Positions 14,802 to 22,992 of a DNA stretch of 44,733 nucleotides are shown in pieces; the first letter of the stretch is position 1, and every line of letters begins with the position of its first letter. Both the position numbers and the translations under genes were made by a program. Below the pieces are notes generated by a model. The model made no database searches. It was not told the origin of the DNA and was given only the letters and a program-made list of their open reading frames with translations. Origin of the DNA: Acidimicrobiaceae bacterium (lineage in GTDB: Bacteria > Actinomycetota > Acidimicrobiia > Acidimicrobiales > RAAP-2); NCBI GenBank assembly GCA_003155135.1, contig PMFN01000020.1, forward strand, positions 69,086-113,818, given 5' to 3'.

Positions 14802-16306
14802 TGGCAACCCCCGCCGAGCTGGCCCAGCTCCATACCGACTTGAAGCCCGACGAGCTCGAGCACCTCCAGCGGCTGCTCGGCTCATGGTCGGTGTTGGCGG
14901 ACCTGGCGTTCTCCGACCTCCTCTTGCTCGTCCCCGTTGCGGCCTCGAGCGAGGGTGCGGCCCCCCACGCCCCGCACCTCGTGGTGCTCGGCCAGATGCG
15001 CCCCAACAACCGCCCGACGCTGATCGAGCAGGACCTCGTCGGCCAGACGGTCTCAGAAGCCGACTGGAACCTGTCGGCGGAGACCCTTCGCACCGGGGGC
15101 TACCGTCACGGGACGATCTTCCACCCGGCTCTGGGCGAGAACGTGCCGGTCGAGAACGTGCCGGTCCGCTTCGGCGGCAGGGTCATTGCCGTGCTCATGC
15201 GCATGGCCCTCATCCCCCAGCGCGGCCCGACGAGCCTCTACGAGCGCACCTACCTCGACGTCTACGAGCGCTTGGCGGCGATGGTCGCCGAGTCGGCCTT
15301 CCCCTTCCCCGACGAGGACGTGGGCACCGAGGAGTCCCCCCGGGTGGGCGACGGCTTCGTGGTGGTCGACGAGGAGGGCAGGGTCGAGTTCGCCTCGCCC
15401 AATGCCATCAACGCCTTCCACCGCATGGGCGTCTACTCGCCGCCCGAGGGGCGCCGTTTCACCGAGCTCGGCGTCGAGGAGTCGGCGATCGAATGGGCCC
15501 TCGCCACCGGCCGGCCCGTCGTCGAGGAGGTCGAGCGACGCCCCGACGTCGCCGTGCTCGTCCACTGCGTGCCGCTCATCTCCCACGGCTCGGTGACCGG
15601 GGCGATGATCCTGCTCCGTGACGTGACCGACGTCCGCCGGCTCGACCGGCTGCTGCTTTCGAAGGACGCGGCGATCCGCGAGGTCCACCACCGGGTCAAG
15701 AACAACCTCCAGACCATCTCCTCGCTGCTGAGCCTCCAGGCTCGCCGTTTGGACGTCGGGGCGGCCCGAGAGGCCCTCTACGAGGCGGAGCGGCGGGTGC
15801 GGTCGATCGCCCTCGTCCACGAGATCCTCTCGCGTGACCCCGGCGACCAGGTGCCCTTCGACGAGATCGTGGCCTCGCTGGTCCAGATGGCGAGGGACTC
15901 GGTCGTCTCGAACCGGCCGGTCGAGATCGACGTGGCCGGCGACCTCGGCGAGGTGACGGCCGATGTGGCCACCCCGCTGGCCGTGACGCTGGCGGAGCTG
16001 CTCCAAAACGCCGTGGAGCATGCGTTCGTCGAAGACGGTGCGGGCGCGGACTCGCCGGGCGAGGAAGTCGGCCACGTGCGAGTGACGCTCGGTGTGCGCG
16101 ACGGCGAGCTCGATGTGGAGGTCGTCGACGACGGGTGCGGCCTGCCAGAGCGCTTCGACTTGGAGGAGTCGACGAGCCTCGGTCTTTCCATCGTGCGGGG
16201 CCTCGTCGAGAGCCAGCTCCACGGGTCGATCACGATGGGCACGGCGAACTCGGGGAAGGGAACCCGGGTCTCGCTGTCGGTGCCGGCCACCCGGCCCAAG
16301 AATTGA
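14801..16306 (+). CDS. pdtaS: PdtaS-type sensor histidine kinase (HisKA_2)
   Basis: 501 residues, the same length as Mycobacterium tuberculosis PdtaS, with GGAGG 6 bases before the ATG. No membrane segments. An N-terminal GAF-like domain (about 1-180) is followed by a PAS-like domain (about 185-280), then the HisKA_2 dimerisation helix EVHHRVKNNLQTISSLLSLQ with the phosphoacceptor at His296 or His297, and the HATPase region (LLQNAVEHAF N-box, DDGCGLP, SLGLSIVRGLV, GKGTRVSL). PdtaS phosphorylates the RNA-binding antiterminator PdtaR, which is not in this window. The convergent whiB1 neighbour matches the Rv3220c-Rv3219 arrangement. Confidence 0.92.
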   Translation: MATPAELAQLHTDLKPDELEHLQRLLGSWSVLADLAFSDLLLLVPVAASSEGAAPHAPHLVVLGQMRPNNRPTLIEQDLVGQTVSEADWNLSAETLRTGGYRHGTIFHPALGENVPVENVPVRFGGRVIAVLMRMALIPQRGPTSLYERTYLDVYERLAAMVAESAFPFPDEDVGTEESPRVGDGFVVVDEEGRVEFASPNAINAFHRMGVYSPPEGRRFTELGVEESAIEWALATGRPVVEEVERRPDVAVLVHCVPLISHGSVTGAMILLRDVTDVRRLDRLLLSKDAAIREVHHRVKNNLQTISSLLSLQARRLDVGAAREALYEAERRVRSIALVHEILSRDPGDQVPFDEIVASLVQMARDSVVSNRPVEIDVAGDLGEVTADVATPLAVTLAELLQNAVEHAFVEDGAGADSPGEEVGHVRVTLGVRDGELDVEVVDDGCGLPERFDLEESTSLGLSIVRGLVESQLHGSITMGTANSGKGTRVSLSVPATRPKN

Positions 16307-16331
16307 GGCGGGCGGTGCTGGCTCGGTGCGT

Positions 16332-16622
16332 CTAGTGGATGCGGCGGCGCGCGGCGAGCCAGGATTTGCGCAGCTTGCGGCGCTCCTCTTCGGCGACACC
16401 GCCCCAGACGCCGGACTCCTGGTTGGTCGCCAGGGCGAACTCGAGACACGGCTCTTGGGCGTCACAGCTGCGACACACCCGCTTGGCCGCCTCGATCTGG
16501 TCGACGGCACCGCCTGTCGTCCCGACCGGGAAGAAGAGGTCGGGCTCGGTGTCTCGGCACGCCGCGACCTGGCGCCAGTCGCCAGAGTCCCAATCGACCG
16601 TTCTGTTCCACATCAGCGCCAT
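16332..16622 (-). CDS. whiB1: WhiB1-like Fe-S transcription factor
   Basis: 96 residues from ATG 16622, with GGAGG 6 bases upstream. Four cluster ligands (Cys22, Cys50, Cys53, Cys59) fit the CX27CX2CX5C pattern, followed by the WhiB turn GVWGGVAEEERR and a basic tail. DWRQVAACRDTEPDLFFPVG is very close to WhiB1, which binds a nitric-oxide-sensitive [4Fe-4S] cluster and partners the housekeeping sigma factor. The convergent pdtaS gene supports WhiB1 over WhiB2 or WhiB4. A Crp-type palindrome lies just upstream. A longer start at 16685 would cross that palindrome and is unlikely. Confidence 0.92.
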   Translation of the reverse strand: MALMWNRTVDWDSGDWRQVAACRDTEPDLFFPVGTTGGAVDQIEAAKRVCRSCDAQEPCLEFALATNQESGVWGGVAEEERRKLRKSWLAARRRIH

Positions 16623-16642
16623 CGCTGCCTCCGCGACGAGAT

Positions 16643-16658
16643 TGTGATTCTTTTCACA
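16643..16658 (-). promoter_or_regulatory. Perfect Crp-type operator upstream of whiB1
   Basis: TGTGA-N6-TCACA, an exact match to the Crp/Rv3676 consensus, centred about 28 bases before the whiB1 ATG. A minus-strand hexamer TATCAT overlaps its upstream edge, so a bound Crp would sit on or just after the core promoter, a position that usually represses. Mycobacterial whiB1 is a known Crp target. Confidence 0.72.
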
Positions 16659-16685
16659 TGATAGGTGCCTGTGCAGGCGGCCCAC

Positions 16686-16800
16686 GCAAAAAAGTTTGCC
16701 TAAGAACTGTATAAGGAGTGCTAGTTGCGAGCAAGCAATTCTTCACCATTTGTTCAACTTTGGTGGCCAAAATGCAACATTCCGTCACGAAACGTGCCTG
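16686..16800. other. AT-rich divergent promoter region between whiB1 and the GDPD gene
   Basis: GC falls to roughly 45% here against about 70% around it, with runs of A and a TATAAG at 16710-16715. No reading frame looks coding. Promoters for the phosphodiesterase gene probably lie here; I could not place a convincing -35/-10 pair. Confidence 0.45.
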
Positions 16801-16819
16801 CGTGGAGGGAGCTGCGCCG

Positions 16820-17515
16820 TTGACGGCCGTCTTCGCCCACCGGGGCGCCACCGCGTCGGCGCGCGAGAACACGCTCGAGGCCTTCGCCGAGGCGCGGGCG
16901 CTCGGAGCCGACGGCGTCGAGCTCGACGTCCGACGTAGCCGTGACGGCGCGCTCGTCGTCCACCACGACGAATGGGTCGAAGGCGCTGGCCTGATCGCCG
17001 CCCTCGACGTCGCGGACTTGCCCGGCTACGTGCCGCTGCTCGCCGAGGTCGTCGAGGTGTGCGGGCCCATGATGGTGAACATCGAGCTCAAGAACGACCC
17101 CGGTGAGCAGGGCTTCGACCCGAGCGAGGCGACGGCGGTGGCGGTGGCGCACCTCCTCGCCGAGAGCGGCTGGTGGGAACGAGTGGTCGTCTCGTCGTTC
17201 CGCTCGGCCTCGATCGACGCGCTCCGGGCGGTGGACGACCGCCCACCGATCGGCTGGCTCCTCGGGCTCATGGCCGACGCCCCGGCAGCGCTCGATGAGG
17301 CGATCGACCGCGGCTACGACGCCCTGCACCCCTTCGTGACCCAGGTCAGCCCTGAGCTGGTCGAACGCGCCCATGTGGCGGGCATCTCCCTGGCGGTGTG
17401 GACGGTCAACGCCCCACACGACATCGAGCACCTCGCCGCCCTCGGGGTCGACACGATCATCACCGACACCCCCGCCGAGGCCCTGGCCATCGTCGGGCGC
17501 GCTCCCCTCGGGTGA
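16820..17515 (+). CDS. Glycerophosphodiester phosphodiesterase family protein
   Basis: 231 residues from a TTG at 16820, chosen because GGAGGGAG lies 8 bases upstream and the family begins right there (TAVFAHRGA). A GTG at 16802 is the alternative. GDPD motifs are FAHRGATASARENTLEAF (His-Arg and Glu), GADGVELDVRRSRDGALVVHHD (Glu, Asp and the second His), NIELKND and the C-terminal LAVWTVN. These enzymes hydrolyse glycerophosphodiesters to glycerol 3-phosphate and an alcohol, with a metal ion. There is no signal peptide, so it is cytoplasmic. Confidence 0.85.
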   Translation: MTAVFAHRGATASARENTLEAFAEARALGADGVELDVRRSRDGALVVHHDEWVEGAGLIAALDVADLPGYVPLLAEVVEVCGPMMVNIELKNDPGEQGFDPSEATAVAVAHLLAESGWWERVVVSSFRSASIDALRAVDDRPPIGWLLGLMADAPAALDEAIDRGYDALHPFVTQVSPELVERAHVAGISLAVWTVNAPHDIEHLAALGVDTIITDTPAEALAIVGRAPLG

Positions 17516-17559
17516 ACGCCACGCCAGCCCCCGAATGGCGGGAGGGGGTCATCGTGGTC

Positions 17560-17565
17560 GACAAT
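17560..17565 (+). promoter_or_regulatory. Weak -10-like element (GACAAT) before etfB
   Basis: GACAAT ends 7 bases before the ATG at 17573, the spacing of a leaderless start, but its first base departs from TANNNT. No well-placed Shine-Dalgarno is present. Confidence 0.2.
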
Positions 17566-17572
17566 GTTCCCC

Positions 17573-18352
17573 ATGAACGTCGTTGTTTGTGTCAAGCAGA
17601 TTCCTGACCCAGCCGCCCCCCAGAGCCTGGAGCCCGGGACCCACACCCTCGCCCGCAGCGGCAAGCTGATCATGGACGACTCGGACGCCTACGGCGTCGA
17701 GATGGCCCTCCAGCTGGCCGACGCCGCCGGTGGCGGCGAGGTCACGCTGGTCTCGATGGCCCCGGGCGGGGAGACGTCGGGGCTTCGCACCGCGCTGGCC
17801 ATGGGCGCCGCCAAGGCGATCCTGATCAGCGACGACGCCCTCAAGGGCTCCGACGCCCTTGGTACCGCCAAGGTGCTGGCTGCGGCGATCAAGCGCGCCG
17901 AGCCCGATCTCATCATCGCGGCGACCGAGTCCTCCGACGGCTACACCGGGACCACGCCGGTCCAGGTCGCCGAGCTGCTCGGCCTGCCCTCGGTCACCTT
18001 CGCCAAGAGCGTCACGGTCGACGGCCAAACCGTGAAGGTCGAGCGCCAGACCGAGTCCGGCTTCGACGAGGTCACGAGCCCGCTGCCCGCCCTCGTGACC
18101 GTGACCGCCGGCGTGGTCGAGCCCCGCTACCCCTCCTTCAAGGGCATCATGGCGGCCAAGTCCAAGCCCGTCGACACCCTCACCGTCGCCGACCTCGGCC
18201 TCGACGCATCCACGGTGGGTGCGGCGGGTGCGGGCCAAGAGATCACCGACGTCGCCGAAGCCGAGTCCCGTTCGTCGGGCGAGATCGTCGTCGACGAGGG
18301 TGACGGCGCTGCGCGCATCGTCGCCTTCCTCGAGACACTCAAGGTCATCTAG
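17573..18352 (+). CDS. etfB: Electron transfer flavoprotein beta subunit
   Basis: 259 residues from ATG 17573. It begins MNVVVCVKQIPDPAAP, then DSDAYGVEMALQL, MAPGGETSGLRTALAMGA and the ETF-beta signature region ATESSDGYTGTTPVQVAELLGLP, ending with EPRYPSFKGIMAAKSKPV. With EtfA it forms the FAD/AMP heterodimer that carries electrons from acyl-CoA and other dehydrogenases to the quinone pool. etfA follows after 70 bases that contain a hairpin. Confidence 0.95.
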   Translation: MNVVVCVKQIPDPAAPQSLEPGTHTLARSGKLIMDDSDAYGVEMALQLADAAGGGEVTLVSMAPGGETSGLRTALAMGAAKAILISDDALKGSDALGTAKVLAAAIKRAEPDLIIAATESSDGYTGTTPVQVAELLGLPSVTFAKSVTVDGQTVKVERQTESGFDEVTSPLPALVTVTAGVVEPRYPSFKGIMAAKSKPVDTLTVADLGLDASTVGAAGAGQEITDVAEAESRSSGEIVVDEGDGAARIVAFLETLKVI

Positions 18353-18361
18353 CAGCGACCC

Positions 18362-18377
18362 CCCGGCGCTCGCCGGG
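18362..18377. other. Short hairpin in the etfB-etfA gap
   Basis: CCCGGCG and CGCCGGG with a 2-base centre form a compact stem 9 bases after etfB. It may stabilise the upstream message or partly terminate. Confidence 0.35.
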
Positions 18378-18422
18378 TAGGCACACCGACGTCCGCACCA
18401 ATTCCGAGGAGCTCTCACCACC

Positions 18423-19391
18423 ATGGCAATCGAAAAAGTTTGGGTACTGGCAGAAACCACCGAGGCGGGTCTGACCGCGACCACGCTCGAGCTGTTGACC
18501 GAGGCGCGCACCGTCGGCTCGACGGTCGAGGCCGTCGCCTGGGGCGCGGAGACAGCCGACCACGCCGCCGCGCTCGGCGAGTACGGCGCGACCACCGTCT
18601 ATGACGTGGGCGACCTCGGAGGCGCCCTCCCCGGCGTCCCGGTGGCCTCGGCCATTGCGGCACTCGTCGCAGCGGGCAACGCCCCCGACGCCCTCCTCAT
18701 CCCGGCCTCCTACGACGGCCGTGACGTGGCCGGGCGCCTGTCGGTCAAACTCGACCGCCCCGTGCTCACCAACATCACCGGGCTGGTCGCCGACGGCGAG
18801 CTCAGCACCCAGCACCCCGTCTTCGGCGGGACCCTCGTCGTCACCGCCCGCTTCACCTCCCCTGGGGTCGGCATCTATGTGATCCGGGCCAAGTCCTTCG
18901 CATCCGACCCCTCCGGGGGTGCCCCGGCGGCCGTCGTCGCAGCCCCAGCCCCCGACGCCGGTGCCGCCAACGCAGCGCGCATCGTCGAGCGCCACGTGGA
19001 GGAGCGCACCGGCCCGAAGCTCGACGAGGCGGCAGTTGTCGCCTCCGGTGGGCGGGGGCTCGGCTCGGCGGACAACTACCCCCTCATCGAAGAGGTGGCC
19101 AAGCTCCTGAACGGCGCGGCCGGCGCCAGCCGGGCCATCGTCGACGCCGGGTGGGTCCCCTACTCGCACCAGGTGGGCCAGACCGGCAAGACGGTCAAGC
19201 CGACCGTCTACCTGGCCTTCGGCATCTCGGGCGCGACCCAGCACCTGGTCGGCATGAAGGGATCGAAGAACATCGTCGCGGTCAACAAGGACCAGGACGC
19301 CCCGATCTTCGGTGTGGCTGACCTCGGCATCGTGGGCGACGTGCACAAGGTGCTGCCCGCCCTCATCGACGCGCTCAAGAACCGGGGCTGA
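18423..19391 (+). CDS. etfA: Electron transfer flavoprotein alpha subunit
   Basis: 322 residues from ATG 18423, with GAGGAG upstream. The N-terminal domain covers about residues 1-190. The C-terminal FAD domain carries the full signature: [61 protein letters not shown] and [23 protein letters not shown]. It pairs with EtfB immediately upstream. No ETF:quinone oxidoreductase gene is in the window. Confidence 0.95.
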   Translation: MAIEKVWVLAETTEAGLTATTLELLTEARTVGSTVEAVAWGAETADHAAALGEYGATTVYDVGDLGGALPGVPVASAIAALVAAGNAPDALLIPASYDGRDVAGRLSVKLDRPVLTNITGLVADGELSTQHPVFGGTLVVTARFTSPGVGIYVIRAKSFASDPSGGAPAAVVAAPAPDAGAANAARIVERHVEERTGPKLDEAAVVASGGRGLGSADNYPLIEEVAKLLNGAAGASRAIVDAGWVPYSHQVGQTGKTVKPTVYLAFGISGATQHLVGMKGSKNIVAVNKDQDAPIFGVADLGIVGDVHKVLPALIDALKNRG

Positions 19392-19396
19392 GCGTC

Positions 19397-19414
19397 CGGG
19401 GCCTCGGCGCCCCG
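19397..19414 (+). terminator. Possible terminator hairpin after etfA
   Basis: CGGGGC and GCCCCG with a 6-base loop begin 6 bases after the etfA stop. No T-run. Confidence 0.4.
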
Positions 19415-19506
19415 CAGTCGCCAACTGAAGCCGAACCGAGCGCCGGCAGAGCGCGGTGCGAGAGGTGGCGCGGAGTACGCTCGCCGAAGCGTTTCGCGCA
19501 CCCGCC

Positions 19507-20931
19507 ATGCTCTTCCCCACCTTCGACTTCGCCATCTTCTTCGCCGTGGCGTTCACCGCCAACTGGCTGCTGAACCCGTACCCGGGTCCTTGGAAGCTGG
19601 CCATGCTGGCCCTCAGCTACTTCTTCTACGGCTGGTGGGACTGGCGGTTCATCCTCTTGCTGATCGCCTCCACGGTGATCGCCCACGTCGGAGCCCTGGC
19701 GGTGACGCGCACCACCACCGAGCGGAGCCGCAAGGTGGCGCTGTTGCTCGCGTGTGCGGGGCTCCTCGGCCTGCTCGGGTACTTCAAGTACTACGGCTTC
19801 TTGGCCGTCAACCTCGACAACGTGCTGCGCGGGGTCGGGCTCGGGAACCTCGCGCCGCTCCTCCAGCCCACCTTGCCCGTCGCCATCTCCTTCTTCACGT
19901 TCATGGCGCTCAGCTACGTGATCGACGTCTACCGGCGCCAGCTCACCTTGGCCCGCCCGATGGACCTCGCCGTCTATCTCGCCTTCTTCCCGCACCTGGT
20001 CGCCGGGCCGATCGTGCGCGGCGGGGAGCTGCTGCCCCAGATCCGACGTCGTCGCGACCCCGCGGCGATCGACTACTCGTCGGCCATGTGGATGATCATG
20101 GGGGGCCTGTTCAAGAAGGTCGTCGTCTCCTCCTACGTCTCGAGCGCGATCGTCGACCCGGTCTTCGCCGCCCCCGGGCTGCACTCGGCCCCCGAGGCGA
20201 TCTTCGCCGCGTGGGGCTACGCCGTGCAGATCTACTGCGACTTCAGCGGCTACACGGACATCGCCATCGGCATCGCCATGCTGCTGGGCTTCCGCTTCCC
20301 GGTGAACTTCGACGCGCCCTATACGGCGCGCGACCTGCAGGACTTCTGGCGACGCTGGCACATCACCCTGTCGCGATGGCTGCGCGACTACCTCTACATC
20401 CCGCTCGGCGGCAACCGGGGCTCGGAGTGGCAGGCGGCGCGCAACATCATGATCACCATGGTCCTCGGCGGCCTCTGGCACGGGGCGAACTGGACCTTCA
20501 TCATCTGGGGCGCGCTGCACGGCGTCGGCCAGGTCTTCGGGCACCTGCGCCGAAAGCGCCGGGTCTCGCTCGGCCTGCCGGCGGTGGCCGACGGGCGCGG
20601 CCGGATCTGGTGGCAGCGGTTCTGGACGTTCCAGTACGTGTGCCTCGGCTGGGTCTTCTTCCGGGCCACGTCGTTCTCGAACGCCATGGCGGTGCTCGGC
20701 CGCCTGTTCGCCTGGGGCCAGGCCTCACCGCTCATCACGCCGCTGCTCGTGTTCACCATCGTGGCGGTCCTCGCCGCCCAGTACATCCCCCGGACCTGGA
20801 CCGACCGTGTCCAGGACCAGTTCTCCCAGCAGCGCCCGGTGCTCCAGGCGGTCGGCATCGGGCTCGCCCTGCTCGTGATCACCACGCTCGGGCCGACCGG
20901 CGTGGCCCCGTTCATCTACTACCGCTTCTAG
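19507..20931 (+). CDS. MBOAT family O-acyltransferase (AlgI-like)
   Basis: 474 residues from ATG 19507, where the family begins ([12 protein letters not shown]); a GTG at 19456 would add 17 unconserved residues. About ten membrane segments. MBOAT landmarks are [15 protein letters not shown] near the start, [33 protein letters not shown], the invariant [25 protein letters not shown] loop and the catalytic His325 in [15 protein letters not shown]. AlgI-type members move acyl groups onto polysaccharides or glycolipids, usually with an SGNH/AlgJ-type partner encoded next door. None is seen here; the following gene is convergent and unrelated. Confidence 0.92.
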   Translation: MLFPTFDFAIFFAVAFTANWLLNPYPGPWKLAMLALSYFFYGWWDWRFILLLIASTVIAHVGALAVTRTTTERSRKVALLLACAGLLGLLGYFKYYGFLAVNLDNVLRGVGLGNLAPLLQPTLPVAISFFTFMALSYVIDVYRRQLTLARPMDLAVYLAFFPHLVAGPIVRGGELLPQIRRRRDPAAIDYSSAMWMIMGGLFKKVVVSSYVSSAIVDPVFAAPGLHSAPEAIFAAWGYAVQIYCDFSGYTDIAIGIAMLLGFRFPVNFDAPYTARDLQDFWRRWHITLSRWLRDYLYIPLGGNRGSEWQAARNIMITMVLGGLWHGANWTFIIWGALHGVGQVFGHLRRKRRVSLGLPAVADGRGRIWWQRFWTFQYVCLGWVFFRATSFSNAMAVLGRLFAWGQASPLITPLLVFTIVAVLAAQYIPRTWTDRVQDQFSQQRPVLQAVGIGLALLVITTLGPTGVAPFIYYRF

Positions 20932-20956
20932 GCGCCGAATGGCCTCGTGGCGATGC

Positions 20957-21697
20957 TCACACCAGCGGCCACGGGTAGGGCGGCCAGTCCCCCGACTCGT
21001 CGGGGATGGGCAGTTCGGCCGCCTCGCGCAGCGCCTCGGCGCGTTCGGTGAGGGCCTCGAGCTCGTCGTCGTCGAGGAGCTCGGCCAATGCCCCCGAGGG
21101 CCCTTCGGTCTTCAGGCGGACCAGGTCGTCGTGGAGCCGCTCGGGGAGCCGCTGGCTGGCGAAGTCCCAGATCACGGTGCGCAGCTTGGGCTCGACGTGG
21201 AAGCACAGGCCGTTGTCGATGGCAAAGAGCCGGTCCTCGGCCAGGAGGACGTGCCCGCTCTTTCGGTCAGCGTTGTTGGCCACCACGTCGAAGGCGCAGA
21301 TGGCGACCAGCTCTCGTTCCCAGCGATCCTCGTCACGCAGGGTGAAGTAGTGCGACGTGCCGTCCTCGGGCACGTAGCGCTGGATCGATCCGAGGCCGAA
21401 GGGGCCCTCGCGGCGCACCACGGTCTCGGGCACGCAGCACCAGCCGAGCTGGACGCCGAGCTCGTAGGCGGCCACCTCACGGCGCCAGAGGCCGCCGGGG
21501 AAGTCCCAGAGCCGGCGCTCGCCGCGCTCGGGCTTGTAGACGGCGAGCAGCTCGGAGCCGTCGAGCACGCAGGTGACGAGGAGCGTGGCGTTCGAGCTCC
21601 CGGCGATCCGGCCGTGCACGGTCAACTCGCCGTGGGCGAGGGCCTCAGCCACTGCACCTGGCCCGTTGGGCTCTCCGGCGGGCTCGATGGCGCTCAC
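20957..21697 (-). CDS. SCO1664-family protein (PI3/4-kinase-like fold, TIGR03843)
   Basis: 246 residues from GTG 21697, whose GTGA overlaps the DUF3090 stop. Features are GRIAGSSNATLLV (nucleotide-binding loop in character), LLAVYKPERGERRLWDFPGG with a conserved Lys, REVAAYELGVQLGW, VVANNADRKSGHVLL (the D-X-N-like catalytic loop reads NNADRK) and LFAIDNGLCFH (metal-binding Asp). This matches the actinobacterial SCO1664 family, remote kin of phosphatidylinositol and Ser/Thr kinases. Biochemical role unknown. Third gene of a coupled trio with DUF3090 and a histidine phosphatase. Confidence 0.85.
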   Translation of the reverse strand: MSAIEPAGEPNGPGAVAEALAHGELTVHGRIAGSSNATLLVTCVLDGSELLAVYKPERGERRLWDFPGGLWRREVAAYELGVQLGWCCVPETVVRREGPFGLGSIQRYVPEDGTSHYFTLRDEDRWERELVAICAFDVVANNADRKSGHVLLAEDRLFAIDNGLCFHVEPKLRTVIWDFASQRLPERLHDDLVRLKTEGPSGALAELLDDDELEALTERAEALREAAELPIPDESGDWPPYPWPLV

Positions 21698-22191
21698 GTT
21701 ATGGGTGGACGATGGCCGTTCGTGCGCGGGCAGTCGTGCCCGGAGGGGTCGAGGGGGAGGCCGCACAGCGGGCACGGGGGCCGGCCGGCCTCGACGAGCT
21801 GGGTGGCGTGGATGGCAAAGGCCGCTGCCTGCTCACGCGTGAGGGCGATCGTGGCACTCAGGCCCTCCTCGTCCTCTTCGACGAGCTCTTCGACGACCAC
21901 GATCAGGCGGTCGCCCTCCTCGTCGTGGGAGACGCCGATGCTCCCGACGACCCAGTCCGGGTCGGGATCGGCCTCGAGGTCGAGGTCCTCGGGGAGGTGC
22001 CCCGGGCGCCCGAGCTCGCGCACGAGGCGCGCCAGGTAGCTGGCGAGGACAGCCACCTGCTGCTTCTCGAGCTTCACGGTGAGCAGCGTCGGGCCCTGGC
22101 GCACCTGGAGCAGGAAGACGCGGCTGCCGACGGCGCCGACAGTCCCGACGCTGAAGCGCTCGGGGGCGGGGAACTCGTAGTTGCCGGTCAT
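21694..22191 (-). CDS. DUF3090 family protein (TIGR03847)
   Basis: 165 residues from ATG 22191, overlapping the upstream stop by 4 bases (ATGA). It opens MTGNYEFPAPERFSVGTVG, continues SRVFLLQVRQGPTLLTVKLEKQQVAVLA, and ends in a zinc-ribbon-like tail CPLCGLPLDPSGHDCPRTNGHRPP with Cys-X2-Cys and His/Cys ligands. DUF3090 is an actinobacterial family of unknown function that occurs with SCO1664-type and MSMEG_4193-type genes. The tail suggests metal or nucleic-acid binding, but this is inference. Confidence 0.87.
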   Translation of the reverse strand: MTGNYEFPAPERFSVGTVGAVGSRVFLLQVRQGPTLLTVKLEKQQVAVLASYLARLVRELGRPGHLPEDLDLEADPDPDWVVGSIGVSHDEEGDRLIVVVEELVEEDEEGLSATIALTREQAAAFAIHATQLVEAGRPPCPLCGLPLDPSGHDCPRTNGHRPPIT

Positions 22192-22916
22192 GAAAGGGCG
22201 AGCTCCGAGAGTGATGCCGTGGAGTTCACGCACAGGATATTTGCACCCGCCGGCGAGAGTGCGACGGCCGACACCGAGCAGGGCGAGACCACGAAGCGCT
22301 GGAAGAGGTCGAGCGGCACGCCGCCGGCCCAGGCCACCGCCGCCTTGATCGGGTCGGCGTGCGAAACAGCGACGACCGTCTGGCCGGCGTGGGCGGCGGC
22401 GATGCGCGCCACCGTCGCCGAGATGCGGGTGGACATGGCGGCGAAGGACTCGCCGCCGGGGAAGGTGAAGCCGCTCGGCCAGCGCTGCACCGTGTTCCAC
22501 GCCGGCAGCTTCGAGAGGGCGGCGAGCTCTTTTCCGGTCCACTCGCCGAAGTCGCACTCGAGCAGCCCGCGGTCGGTGGTCACGCGCAGTCCGAGCGCCT
22601 CGCCGATCGGCTTCGCCGTCTCCTTCGTCCGTTCGAGCGGCGAGGCGTAGAGGGCGACGGGGCGGCGGGAGAGGGAAGCGATGCGCGCAGCGACGGCGTC
22701 CGCCTGGGCGTGCCCCTCGGGTGCGAGGTGCAGCCCGCGGGCCCTTCCCGGCAGGACCTTGCCCGTCGTGGGCGTCACACCGTGGCGCACGAGGAGCACC
22801 ACGGTCGGACCGGGGGTGTCGGACTTGGTGGCTGCCGACTTCTTGGCCCGGCGTGAGGAACCGGTCGCCCCGCGGATGCGCTCACGAGGCGAGGTCGTGG
22901 TTCGAGGAGTGGGCAC
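22188..22916 (-). CDS. Histidine phosphatase superfamily protein (MSMEG_4193/TIGR03848 type)
   Basis: 242 residues from GTG 22916. After about 35 basic, disordered residues comes VVLLVRHGVTPTTGKVLPGR with the catalytic Arg-His-Gly, then YASPLERTKETA, LLECDFGEWTGKEL and the second catalytic His in VVAVSHADPIKAAV. This is the phosphoglycerate mutase-like phosphatase fold. The MSMEG_4193 family is found in actinobacteria beside DUF3090 and SCO1664-type genes. Substrate unknown. First gene of the operon; a TACGAT element lies 8 bases upstream. Confidence 0.88.
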   Translation of the reverse strand: MPTPRTTTSPRERIRGATGSSRRAKKSAATKSDTPGPTVVLLVRHGVTPTTGKVLPGRARGLHLAPEGHAQADAVAARIASLSRRPVALYASPLERTKETAKPIGEALGLRVTTDRGLLECDFGEWTGKELAALSKLPAWNTVQRWPSGFTFPGGESFAAMSTRISATVARIAAAHAGQTVVAVSHADPIKAAVAWAGGVPLDLFQRFVVSPCSVSAVALSPAGANILCVNSTASLSELALS

Positions 22917-22924
22917 GGGGCAAC

Positions 22925-22930
22925 ATCGTA
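22925..22930 (-). promoter_or_regulatory. Candidate -10 element (TACGAT) of the phosphatase-DUF3090-SCO1664 operon
   Basis: On the minus strand TACGAT ends 8 bases before the GTG at 22916. No Shine-Dalgarno is present, which fits a leaderless message. Confidence 0.42.
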
Positions 22931-22980
22931 GGTCCTCCGTCGCCGCCCCCGACCGGGCGCAGGGCGGCGCGGGGCGCCCC

Positions 22981-22986
22981 TAGGCT
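22981..22986 (+). promoter_or_regulatory. Candidate -10 element (TAGGCT) of the uracil-DNA glycosylase gene
   Basis: TAGGCT ends 6 bases before the GTG start at 22993, giving a leaderless transcript. It is back to back with the minus-strand element at 22925-22930. Confidence 0.42.
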
Positions 22987-22992
22987 CGACCG

